From the NCBI GenBank assembly GCA_002683515.1, contig NYTN01000014.1:1-8473 (forward strand): DNA of 8,473 nt, given 5' to 3'. The position numbers and the translations under genes are program-made. The notes below the pieces were generated by a model, which was not told the DNA's origin, made no database searches, and was given only the letters and a program-made list of their open reading frames with translations. Within the stretch, counting starts at the first letter, position 1; each line of letters opens with the position of its first letter. This DNA is from Rhodobiaceae bacterium. Its GTDB lineage: Bacteria; Pseudomonadota; Alphaproteobacteria; RS24. Shown here in pieces: positions 1 to 5,447 of this stretch.

Positions 1-534
1 AGGCAGGCTTTGATTGGCACAATGCATGGCCACAGATTTCGCCATGGCAATGAGCGCGCCTTTGGTGGTCGAATAGGTAACATAATTACCCATGGGAATA
101 TAAGCGTTCATTGAGCTGTTCAAAATAATCGCCCCGGATGGCCGGTCCGGATTTTTTCGCATCGCGCGCACAGCGTGCTGAGCGCTGAGCATCACTCCGG
201 TCAGATTAATATCTAGAAGGTTCTGCCAGTTTTCCAGAGGCACATCCTCAATACTTGCGTCGCCGGACTCGGTTCCGGCATTGGCGAACATAATATCCAG
301 TCGCCCATATTTGGTGCTGACATGTTCCATAAGGCTTTTCCAGCCTGCAGCATCTTGAACCTGATGCTTGACAAATTCAGCACCTGTTTCAGAAATAACT
401 TTTTCAGCTTTGCTTTCATTCGAGCCGGTAAAAATAACTTGTGCGCCTTCTTGTACAAATCGTCTTACTGTTCCGGCGCCGATACCAGATGTACCGCCTG
501 TGATGATGGCAACTTTATTTGCGAGACGTGTCAT
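1..534 (-). CDS. SDR family NAD(P)-dependent oxidoreductase (C-terminus beyond window)
   Basis: A classical short-chain dehydrogenase/reductase, predicted to interconvert an alcohol and a ketone with NAD(P)H in the cytoplasm. The 178 residues present show a Rossmann fold in order: TGGTSGIG nucleotide-binding loop at 12-19, NAG at 85-87, the structural Asn of LLDIN at 110, then the catalytic Ser141 and the YSTTK motif with Tyr154 and Lys158. All tetrad residues are therefore present. Family members are usually about 250 residues, so roughly 70 C-terminal residues, including the substrate loop, lie beyond the left edge. The residues after strand two (FTGSNES) do not settle NAD versus NADP preference. 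The ATG at 534 follows a GGGGG ribosome-binding site with 5-base spacing. It is divergent from the Rieske oxygenase gene and shares an almost identical leader with it, which suggests joint control. A role oxidising a hydroxyl made by that oxygenase is inference; the substrate is unknown. Confidence 0.93.
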   Translation of the reverse strand, partial: MTRLANKVAIITGGTSGIGAGTVRRFVQEGAQVIFTGSNESKAEKVISETGAEFVKHQVQDAAGWKSLMEHVSTKYGRLDIMFANAGTESGDASIEDVPLENWQNLLDINLTGVMLSAQHAVRAMRKNPDRPSGAIILNSSMNAYIPMGNYVTYSTTKGALIAMAKSVAMHCANQSLP

Positions 535-546
535 TATATCCCCCTG
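535..546 (-). promoter_or_regulatory. Ribosome-binding site and leader of the SDR gene
   Basis: Read on the minus strand the bases are CAGGGGGATATA directly followed by ATG. The GGGGG core lies 5 bases from the start codon. The first 11 bases are identical to the leader of the Rieske gene on the other strand (689-700). Confidence 0.7.
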
Positions 547-557
547 TTTTATCTTCT

Positions 558-574
558 CTGGATTAACTATCCAG
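558..574. repeat. Inverted repeat upstream of the SDR gene
   Basis: CTGGAT, spacer TAACT, ATCCAG: perfect 6-base arms. Its near edge is 23 bases upstream of the SDR start codon, a place where a repressor or activator could act. Arms this short can occur by chance in a gap of this size, so the operator role is tentative. Confidence 0.4.
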
Positions 575-651
575 CTTAATGAACAAAAATTAAACCTATG
601 CTTTGGTTAAGGTTGTGGGTTTTGCTATTTTTAGGCAGTATGATTATCTGG

Positions 652-678
652 GAGGCGGATTATTCCATAATGCGTCTC
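652..678. repeat. Extended imperfect inverted repeat upstream of the Rieske gene
   Basis: Left arm GAGGCGGATTAT (652-663), spacer TCC, right arm ATAATGCGTCTC (667-678). Ten of twelve positions pair, including a perfect inner ATTAT/ATAAT. It ends about 22 bases before the preferred ATG at 701. The length and symmetry fit a binding site for a dimeric regulator; which regulator is unknown. Confidence 0.5.
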
Positions 679-688
679 ATAAAATATT

Positions 689-700
689 CAGGGGGATATG
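689..700 (+). promoter_or_regulatory. Ribosome-binding site deciding the Rieske start
   Basis: CAGGGGGATATG precedes ATG at 701. Two ATGs lie in frame, at 698 and 701. The GGGGG (691-695) is only 2 bases from the first but 5 bases from the second, the same spacing as in the SDR leader, so 701 is the better start. Confidence 0.65.
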
Positions 701-2107
701 ATGTCAGAGAAAACTTCAAATCCGTCAGACGAGGATCTGACAAGACAGGCAAAGGGAGTCAACTGGGTTGATTTGATGGAAGAGGACGCGCGTCCCGTTC
801 CAGATTTTCTTAAAGAGCCAAGTTATGAATATTTGGGATCGGACCCCATTCCAGCAAGCCGTTATACATCTGTCGAGTTTGAAAATCTCGAAAAAGAAAA
901 AATGTGGCCAAATATCTGGCAGTTTGCTGCGAGGGAAGAAGATCTGCTCGAGCCGGGAGATTATGTGGTCTTTGATAATGCAGACCGGACATTCTTAATT
1001 GTCCGTCAGGATGATGGTGGTGTCAGAGCCTTTCACAATGTCTGTTTGCACCGAGGCCGAAAGCTTAGAACTGAAGATGGTTGTGCTGATAAATTCCAGT
1101 GCCCTTTCCATGGCTACACATGGAATAAAGACGGTAGCTTAAATGAGATTCCAAATCGTTGGGACTTTGGTCATTTGAGTGATGAAAAAATGAAACTGCC
1201 TGAAGCTGAAGTTGGACGCTGGGGCGGCTATATTTTTATCAAAGAAAACCTAGGCGGCCCAACGCTTGAGGAGTTTTTGGCCCCCTTGCCGGAGCATTTT
1301 AAGCGCTGGCGGCATGAAGAGTGTGCAACCGTTTTATGGGTTGGCAAAGTAGTTCCAGCCAATTGGAAGGTAACTGCAGAAGCCTTTATGGAAGCTTGGC
1401 ACACGTTGGTCACGCATCCGCAGATTTTGCCGTTTACGGGTGATGAAAACAGTGCCTACTGGTTCTGGGGAGACAATGTGAATGTTAATCTTGTGCCATT
1501 TGGCGTTATCTCACCTCATATTGATCCGACGGATAAGAAACAGCAGTGGATTGTAGATGAGTTTGTAAAATATAATGGTCGTTCAGCAGAAAATTACGAT
1601 CCAGACAGCGACCCGTTTAAAATTGAAGTACCTGAAGGTGTTTCCGCGCGTCGTGCTTTAGGGGCTAATTTCAGAGAATATTACACTGAAATTTTTGGTC
1701 ATGACCATAGTGATGCGACGGATGCTGAGCTTCTTGATGCGATTGTTTATAACGTATTCCCGAACTTCGCGCCTTGGGGCGGGTTCATGCCGAACATTGT
1801 TTACCGGTGGAAGCCATGGCAAGACCCGGACCATTGCTTGATGGAAGTGCGGATTTTATCGCGCATTCCACCCGGCCAGCCAATGCCTGCGAGCCCGCCT
1901 ATGAAGTTTCTTTCTGTTGATCAGAAATGGACTGAAGCTCCTGAGTTGGGAGCCCTTGGCGATGTTTTTGAGCAGGATATGGAAAACTTACCTTATGTTC
2001 AGGAAGGGCTTAAGGCCTCTAAAAATGGTGAGGTGCAACTTGGCGATTATCAGGAAATTCGTATTCGTCAGTTCCATCAAACATTAGAAAAATACGTGGA
2101 GAAATAG
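701..2107 (+). CDS. Rieske non-heme iron aromatic ring-hydroxylating oxygenase, alpha subunit
   Basis: The terminal oxygenase subunit of a Rieske-type system, expected to hydroxylate a ring or aliphatic carbon using O2 and electrons from a reductase. Residue numbers are from the ATG at 701. The N-terminal Rieske domain has the [2Fe-2S] ligands Cys115-x-His117 and Cys134-x2-His137, spaced 16 residues apart. The C-terminal catalytic domain has NWK at 221-223, the iron ligands His234 and His239, and probable third ligand Asp426 in an EQDMENLPYVQ segment typical of the family. Glu231 sits where many dioxygenases have the Asp that bridges the Rieske and iron centres of neighbouring subunits. At 468 residues it is of normal length. 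No ferredoxin, reductase or small beta subunit gene is in the window, so electron partners must be elsewhere or this is an alpha-only oxygenase. The ThuA-like gene follows after 4 bases, probably in one transcript. The substrate is not identifiable; steroid, terpenoid or aromatic acids are all possible. Confidence 0.95.
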   Translation: MSEKTSNPSDEDLTRQAKGVNWVDLMEEDARPVPDFLKEPSYEYLGSDPIPASRYTSVEFENLEKEKMWPNIWQFAAREEDLLEPGDYVVFDNADRTFLIVRQDDGGVRAFHNVCLHRGRKLRTEDGCADKFQCPFHGYTWNKDGSLNEIPNRWDFGHLSDEKMKLPEAEVGRWGGYIFIKENLGGPTLEEFLAPLPEHFKRWRHEECATVLWVGKVVPANWKVTAEAFMEAWHTLVTHPQILPFTGDENSAYWFWGDNVNVNLVPFGVISPHIDPTDKKQQWIVDEFVKYNGRSAENYDPDSDPFKIEVPEGVSARRALGANFREYYTEIFGHDHSDATDAELLDAIVYNVFPNFAPWGGFMPNIVYRWKPWQDPDHCLMEVRILSRIPPGQPMPASPPMKFLSVDQKWTEAPELGALGDVFEQDMENLPYVQEGLKASKNGEVQLGDYQEIRIRQFHQTLEKYVEK

Positions 2108-2111
2108 ACCT

Positions 2112-2879
2112 ATGAGCGACGCCGAAGACCAGCCCAAACGCATTGACTGCGTTCTTATCGCTGCGGGTAAATATCATGATATTGATTTTGCACGGTTGGA
2201 ATTACTCAAACTTCTAGGCGAGGATATGCGTTTTAGAGTCAGGGTTTTTGAAAATTATGAAAATCTTGAAGCCCTGAAAGCGGCTGACTGCATAGTAACT
2301 TATACTTGTGATGTTGTGCCTTCCCTTGTAGCTCAAGAAGCCTTGAAGGAATGGTTGCATGCTGGTGGTCGGTGGTATGCGCTACATGGAACTAACTCTA
2401 TTCTGAGAATGTTAGATGATGGGCTTTGGGACGCGCCGCGTTGGGCGCCAGCATTTATGGATTTGCTCGGTTCGCAATTCATCTCCCACCCAGCTATCGA
2501 GCCGTACAAAGTGACTGTCACGCAGCCTGACCACCCATTGGTTAAGGATGTGGAAGCCTTTGAGACAACTGATGAGTTATATCACCTGGAGACGCATGGC
2601 GATTTAGATGTTTTAATGGAGGCAGCGTGTGACCAGCCAGGCACCGGCTTTGCTGAAGCGGATGACGCCCATGGCACTCACCCTGTTTTCTATATTAAAG
2701 AACATGGCGAAGGGGCTGTCTTATATCTTACTTTGGGTCATTGTCGCGGGCATTATGATTTGCAGCCCGCTTTGGACTGGTGGCCGACAGTTGATAGATG
2801 CGCTTGGGACTTGCCTGTTTTTTACAAGCTTCTCAAGCGCGGTATGAACTGGATGATAAGAGAAAATATTCAGGCTTAG
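2112..2879 (+). CDS. ThuA-like domain protein
   Basis: A 255-residue ThuA-family protein (class I glutamine amidotransferase-like fold), named after a trehalose-utilisation protein of rhizobia; members near catabolic genes mostly have no defined reaction. Supporting segments are the N-terminal strand IDCVLIAAGKYHD (11-23), GGRWYALHGTN (85-95), SHPAIEPYKVTV (125-136), DHPLVKDVEAFETTDELYHLE (140-160) and LTLGHCRGHYD (206-216). The several conserved His residues could bind metal or take part in catalysis, which is inference. No signal peptide or membrane segment is seen, so it is probably cytoplasmic. It starts 4 bases after the Rieske stop and its GGAG ribosome-binding sequence (2098-2101) lies inside the end of the Rieske gene, so the two are probably cotranscribed. 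That link suggests it acts on the oxygenase substrate or product rather than on trehalose. The family call is solid; the function is unknown. Confidence 0.85.
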   Translation: MSDAEDQPKRIDCVLIAAGKYHDIDFARLELLKLLGEDMRFRVRVFENYENLEALKAADCIVTYTCDVVPSLVAQEALKEWLHAGGRWYALHGTNSILRMLDDGLWDAPRWAPAFMDLLGSQFISHPAIEPYKVTVTQPDHPLVKDVEAFETTDELYHLETHGDLDVLMEAACDQPGTGFAEADDAHGTHPVFYIKEHGEGAVLYLTLGHCRGHYDLQPALDWWPTVDRCAWDLPVFYKLLKRGMNWMIRENIQA

Positions 2880-2903
2880 AAGCCTCTCAATCAAAATTTT
2901 TTT
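2872..2903. terminator. Weak possible bidirectional terminator between convergent genes
   Basis: AGGCTT (2872-2877) pairs with AAGCCT (2880-2885) across the ThuA-like stop codon. A run of seven T follows at 2897-2903, and AAAATTTT gives a short T run on the minus strand. The loop is very small and the T run begins 11 bases after the stem, so this is not a textbook intrinsic terminator. Its position between two convergent stop codons 22 bases apart supports the role. Confidence 0.3.
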
Positions 2904-4020
2904 ATGCTGACACACCAGCGTAAATATCCATCGCACTTTCAGCCGAGTAGGGATAACGCGCCAGCATCATTAGTCTTTTATGGCCAGTGGCGACAATTAC
3001 CTCTTCGGATACTCCCATGCCACCATGAAGCTGAATGGCTTCATGCCCTAGAGCCGTGCCCGCCTCGGCAGCAAAAGCGCGTACTCCGGCAATCATTTCG
3101 CCAAGCTCAACAGTCTCATTACTTTTCAAAAGCGTCAGGCGCAGAATGAGAGACCGCAACTGATCAATCGCAACATATTGTTCAACCATGCGGTGCTGAA
3201 GCGCTTGAAAGCTCCCTAGTGGCCTGCCAAATTGTTTGCGTGTCTTTAAATATTCAAGAGTAGTTTCAAACACGGTTTCCATGAGACCAAGTGTTTCTGC
3301 GCAACGGGCAATATCTGCTTTTTGCTGAACGGCAGTCAGCGCTTGAATACTTCCGTTAAGCTTATGAGATGCAGGAATTTGAATGGCGTCGAAATCGAGT
3401 TTTACGGCAACACGCCCATCGACAAGCCTGTATGGGGCCACTCTTAAACCCGGGGTTTCTGCTGGCACCAAGAATAACGATAAATCATCTTCCGAACCAT
3501 CAATAGATTTTGTCGAGATGATATACCCGTCGACTCCTACCCCACTTGGCACGAGTGACTTCGAACCTGTAAGACTAAACCCGTCATCTTTACGTTTGGC
3601 TTCGACCTCTACCCATAGCGGATTATCACGTGCACGCTGTTCAGTGTGGGCGAGAACGAGGCGTTTCTCGCCTGAAACCAGTTGATCTATCCATGCCGTT
3701 TTTAACTCCGGCGAAGCTGTTGCGGCAAAAAGCGCTCCAGCCTCATAAGCATACTCGATAAGTGGTTCGGCTGTGATGCCGCGTCCAAGAGCCTCGAAAA
3801 TTACAGTGAGTGTTTTTATATCTGTTTCAAAGCCACCATCGGACTCATCGAAGGCTGTCGCAATAATCCCCAATTCACCTAAGAGAGCCCAAATTTCAGG
3901 GCTAAAGCCATAAGGTGTTGCCAGATACGTGTTTCTTTGACCGTCGGCATAGTGATCTTGGACAAAACGCTCCACAAGCGATTTGAGCATTTTTTGATCA
4001 TCTGACAGCTGGAAATGCAC
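2902..4020 (-). CDS. Acyl-CoA dehydrogenase family protein (beta-like subunit)
   Basis: A flavoprotein-family protein of 372 residues, related to enzymes that introduce the alpha,beta double bond in acyl-CoA thioesters. An all-helical N-terminal domain begins with MHFQLSDDQKML. The middle beta domain spans roughly 120-220. In the C-terminal helical domain, RKQFGRPLGSFQALQH (261-276) and AIQLHGGMGVSEE (328-340) are the usual FAD and dimer-contact motifs. It lacks the C-terminal GGT-N/S-E sequence of ordinary members, and its mid-domain reads VLAHTEQRARD instead of the usual glycine-rich EP..GSD flavin loop. It therefore resembles the weaker partner in heteromeric steroid-type dehydrogenases. 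The start is GTG at 4020, giving the family-typical N-terminus, with AAAGG upstream as ribosome-binding site. The gene is divergent from the LuxR-type regulator, with a perfect palindrome between them, and converges on the ThuA-like gene. The substrate is unknown. Confidence 0.92.
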   Translation of the reverse strand: MHFQLSDDQKMLKSLVERFVQDHYADGQRNTYLATPYGFSPEIWALLGELGIIATAFDESDGGFETDIKTLTVIFEALGRGITAEPLIEYAYEAGALFAATASPELKTAWIDQLVSGEKRLVLAHTEQRARDNPLWVEVEAKRKDDGFSLTGSKSLVPSGVGVDGYIISTKSIDGSEDDLSLFLVPAETPGLRVAPYRLVDGRVAVKLDFDAIQIPASHKLNGSIQALTAVQQKADIARCAETLGLMETVFETTLEYLKTRKQFGRPLGSFQALQHRMVEQYVAIDQLRSLILRLTLLKSNETVELGEMIAGVRAFAAEAGTALGHEAIQLHGGMGVSEEVIVATGHKRLMMLARYPYSAESAMDIYAGVSA

Positions 4021-4140
4021 AGTATGGACCTTTCATTATTTAATTATGGCACATGCCATAAAATTGGTTAAAACACTCAATGAGGTGTAATTGATACTAA
4101 ATAATTTGTCAGGGTAAGTTAAAAAGGTTAGTTTCCCGCT
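4021..4140. promoter_or_regulatory. Divergent promoter region, acyl-CoA dehydrogenase / LuxR-type regulator
   Basis: A 120-base AT-rich gap between divergent starts that must hold both promoters. Its main feature is the palindrome at 4044-4061. No clear -35/-10 pair can be named; TTGGTT (4064-4069) with TAATTG (4088-4093) is a weak plus-strand candidate with an 18-base spacer. The regulator gene has only a poor ribosome-binding site (AGG at 4125-4127, 13 bases from ATG), which suggests low expression. Confidence 0.5.
4044..4061. promoter_or_regulatory. Perfect 18-base palindrome, candidate operator
   Basis: TTATGGCA, spacer CA, TGCCATAA: 8-base arms without mismatch. It ends 23 bases upstream of the minus-strand acyl-CoA dehydrogenase start and 79 bases upstream of the LuxR-type start. 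Length and symmetry match sites bound by dimeric LuxR- or TetR-type proteins, so it may allow the adjacent regulator to control both itself and the dehydrogenase. The binding protein is inferred from position only. Confidence 0.6.
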
Positions 4141-4923
4141 ATGGAAGTGCACAAAAATCTCAAAAACATTCGCATAAAGAGCCCCGAAGACATTAGGCGC
4201 TCTGCTGAGGCCTTCCGTGATATTGTCAAAAAACTCGTTAACATGCGAATTGCTGCAAGTCATAATATCGCCAAAAACGAGGCGCTGGTTGATGTTGAAG
4301 GTCAATTAATTGCTACCGAAGTGTTTGGCTGGGAAGGAAAAAACGATTGGCTTGGGAACGCTTATTTGGCACTCGAGTCCCCAATCACAATGGCTTGTCG
4401 TTACGAAAGTGAGCCCTTCTGGATTAATGAAAAAGGTGTGTATACACAGCATCCTAATACTTTTCTTGATGAAATTGATCTTGCCAAGTTCCGCGAGCGA
4501 GCCAAAACCAATGCGGCAATTGTTGTACCTGTTCATATGCCCTTTAGCCAGATTGGGGCGGTTAGCTTTAACCCCTTTGATGAGAAAATAACAGATTTAT
4601 CAGAGGCTTATGACAATTTTGGTATGGAATTAGGGCTTTATGCCCGAGCCTTTATTCGTTCATATATGCATGTTTTGCCGCGTGTTCAGATATTGCCGAG
4701 CAGCTCTAAGCTCTCTAAACGCGAGGTGGAATGCTTGCGTTGGGCGGCCATGGGGAAAACCGATATTGAGATCAGCATGATTATCAAACGCAGTCGGGCG
4801 ACGGTGCGCTTTCATATTCATAACGCTTCAATGAAACTTGATGCTGTCAACCGAAGTCAGGCAGTGTTCAAGGCCACCCAGCTTGGATATATTAGCAATA
4901 TGAGTTCCAAAATCCTGATTTAA
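4141..4923 (+). CDS. LuxR-family transcriptional regulator with divergent autoinducer-type ligand domain
   Basis: A 260-residue DNA-binding regulator. The C-terminal GerE/LuxR helix-turn-helix spans about 188-252 and is textbook: KLSKREVECLRWAAMGKTDIEI, then the recognition-helix region RSRATVRFHIHNA (217-229) and MKLDAVNRSQAVFKATQLGYI. The N-terminal part (about 20-175) has the length and secondary pattern of acyl-homoserine-lactone binding domains. However, the expected Asp-Pro pair appears as Ser80-Pro81 after Glu79, and the usual tryptophan/tyrosine spacing is only loosely kept (Trp70, Tyr75, Trp94). There is no phosphoacceptor receiver domain. No luxI-type synthase is in the window, so it is an orphan or solo regulator and may sense a pathway intermediate such as an acyl-CoA or the free substrate. 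An in-frame stop just upstream at 4129-4131 excludes a longer start. It probably controls the flanking catabolic genes; whether it activates or represses cannot be seen. Confidence 0.9.
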   Translation: MEVHKNLKNIRIKSPEDIRRSAEAFRDIVKKLVNMRIAASHNIAKNEALVDVEGQLIATEVFGWEGKNDWLGNAYLALESPITMACRYESEPFWINEKGVYTQHPNTFLDEIDLAKFRERAKTNAAIVVPVHMPFSQIGAVSFNPFDEKITDLSEAYDNFGMELGLYARAFIRSYMHVLPRVQILPSSSKLSKREVECLRWAAMGKTDIEISMIIKRSRATVRFHIHNASMKLDAVNRSQAVFKATQLGYISNMSSKILI

Positions 4924-4960
4924 CCCTCTACTTTTCAACCTAGTTATTTAGGGAGTGCCG

Positions 4961-4981
4961 CTGGCTTTTTTTAAAAGCTAG
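4961..4981. repeat. Imperfect inverted repeat after the LuxR-type gene
   Basis: CTGGCTTTT, spacer TTT, AAAAGCTAG: 9-base arms with one mismatch that would form a G-U pair in RNA. It could be a weak terminator stem, although most of the stem is A-T and no T run follows it. It could also be a protein-binding site. Confidence 0.35.
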
Positions 4982-4984
4982 TAG

Positions 4985-5005
4985 TTAGAAATACATAATT
5001 TCTAA
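4985..5005. promoter_or_regulatory. Perfect inverted repeat upstream of the DUF35-thiolase operon
   Basis: TTAGAAAT, spacer ACATA, ATTTCTAA: 8-base arms with no mismatch. It lies 25 bases upstream of the DUF35 start and may overlap the promoter, so it is a candidate operator. The arms share no sequence with the other candidate sites beyond an outer TTA/TAA. Confidence 0.5.
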
Positions 5006-5030
5006 AGTTCACACATTATTCAAAAAGACT

Positions 5031-5447
5031 ATGGATCAAGATATAACAGGCGAAATTCCCCATCTCGTATTATCAGAGGACGGTAAATATTATTTGCAAG
5101 GCGGTCATAATGAAGCCTCGGACAAATACGTGTTTCCACTCATGGGCGGAGATAAAGAGTTTTTCGAACCCGTGCCATTAAAGCGCGAGGGGAGTGTCTG
5201 GTCGTTTACGGTTCAGAGGTTTCGCCCGAAGACCCCGCCCTATGCGGGACCGGATGATTTTATTCCTTATCTTGTGGCTTATGTCGATTTGCCGGGCCAG
5301 TTAAAAGTCGAGGCGCGCTTGGTGGACATTGAAGAAGAGGAAGTTGAGATCGGCCTGCCGGTTGAGCTCACAGTTATACCTGATATCAATGGTGCGCCGG
5401 GTAGCGTGATGCATGCTTTCAGGCCATTAGAAAAGAGGGCTGCATGA
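5031..5447 (+). CDS. DUF35 OB-fold protein lacking zinc-ribbon cysteines
   Basis: A 138-residue protein of the DUF35/OB-fold acyl-CoA-associated family, whose members form complexes with thiolase-like enzymes (for example ChsH2 with Ltp2 in steroid side-chain cleavage). The OB-fold part is clear: SVWSFTVQRFRP (55-66), YAGPDDFIPYLVAYVDLP (71-88), KVEARLVDI (92-100) and VEIGLPVELTVIP (105-117). Ordinary members carry two Cys-x2-Cys knuckles ahead of this. Here the matching segment (about 20-47, KYYLQGGHNEASDKYVFP and onward) keeps the overall pattern but contains no cysteine, and the whole protein has none, so zinc cannot be bound in the usual way. The gene opens an operon and overlaps the thiolase start by 4 bases (ATGA), implying translational coupling and a physical complex. 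Its probable job is to hold or guide the acyl-CoA for its partner, not catalysis by itself. Confidence 0.85.
   Translation: MDQDITGEIPHLVLSEDGKYYLQGGHNEASDKYVFPLMGGDKEFFEPVPLKREGSVWSFTVQRFRPKTPPYAGPDDFIPYLVAYVDLPGQLKVEARLVDIEEEEVEIGLPVELTVIPDINGAPGSVMHAFRPLEKRAA

Larger units (their letters stand above)
535..700. promoter_or_regulatory. Divergent promoter region, SDR / Rieske oxygenase
   Basis: Non-coding AT-rich gap that must carry the promoters of both flanking genes. It holds an inverted repeat near each gene (558-574 on the SDR side, 652-678 on the Rieske side) and a strong purine-rich ribosome-binding site at each end. No convincing -35/-10 pair stands out. On the plus strand a poor candidate is TTGTGG (613-618) with CAGTAT (636-641), 17 bases apart. 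Short open frames crossing this gap are not credible genes. Confidence 0.6.
4924..5030. promoter_or_regulatory. Intergenic region with probable promoter of the DUF35-thiolase operon
   Basis: The gap after the regulator gene carries two inverted repeats (4961-4981 and 4985-5005). The T7 run at 4966-4972 after a tiny GCC/GGC stem could be a weak terminator for the regulator gene. The sequence around TACATAAT (4992-4999) could be a -10 element, but no matching -35 is convincing. The DUF35 gene has almost no Shine-Dalgarno sequence (AAAAAG at 5022-5027). An in-frame stop at 4986-4988 and no intervening ATG, GTG or TTG leave 5031 as the start. Confidence 0.45.

Noticed and set aside
558..574. Reading the 558-574 dyad as a lux-box
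   Set aside because: It begins CTG and ends CAG as some lux-type boxes do, but the inner spacing is 11 rather than 10 and the 17-base length is odd-numbered, so the match is not good enough to name it.
322..610. Plus-strand open frames overlapping the SDR start and the intergenic region
   Set aside because: They are antisense to the SDR coding sequence, which has its full catalytic set, and they show no protein family signal.
4036..4305. Minus-strand 89-codon open frame across the regulator promoter and N-terminus
   Set aside because: It overlaps the palindrome and the start of the LuxR-type gene on the opposite strand and resembles no known family.
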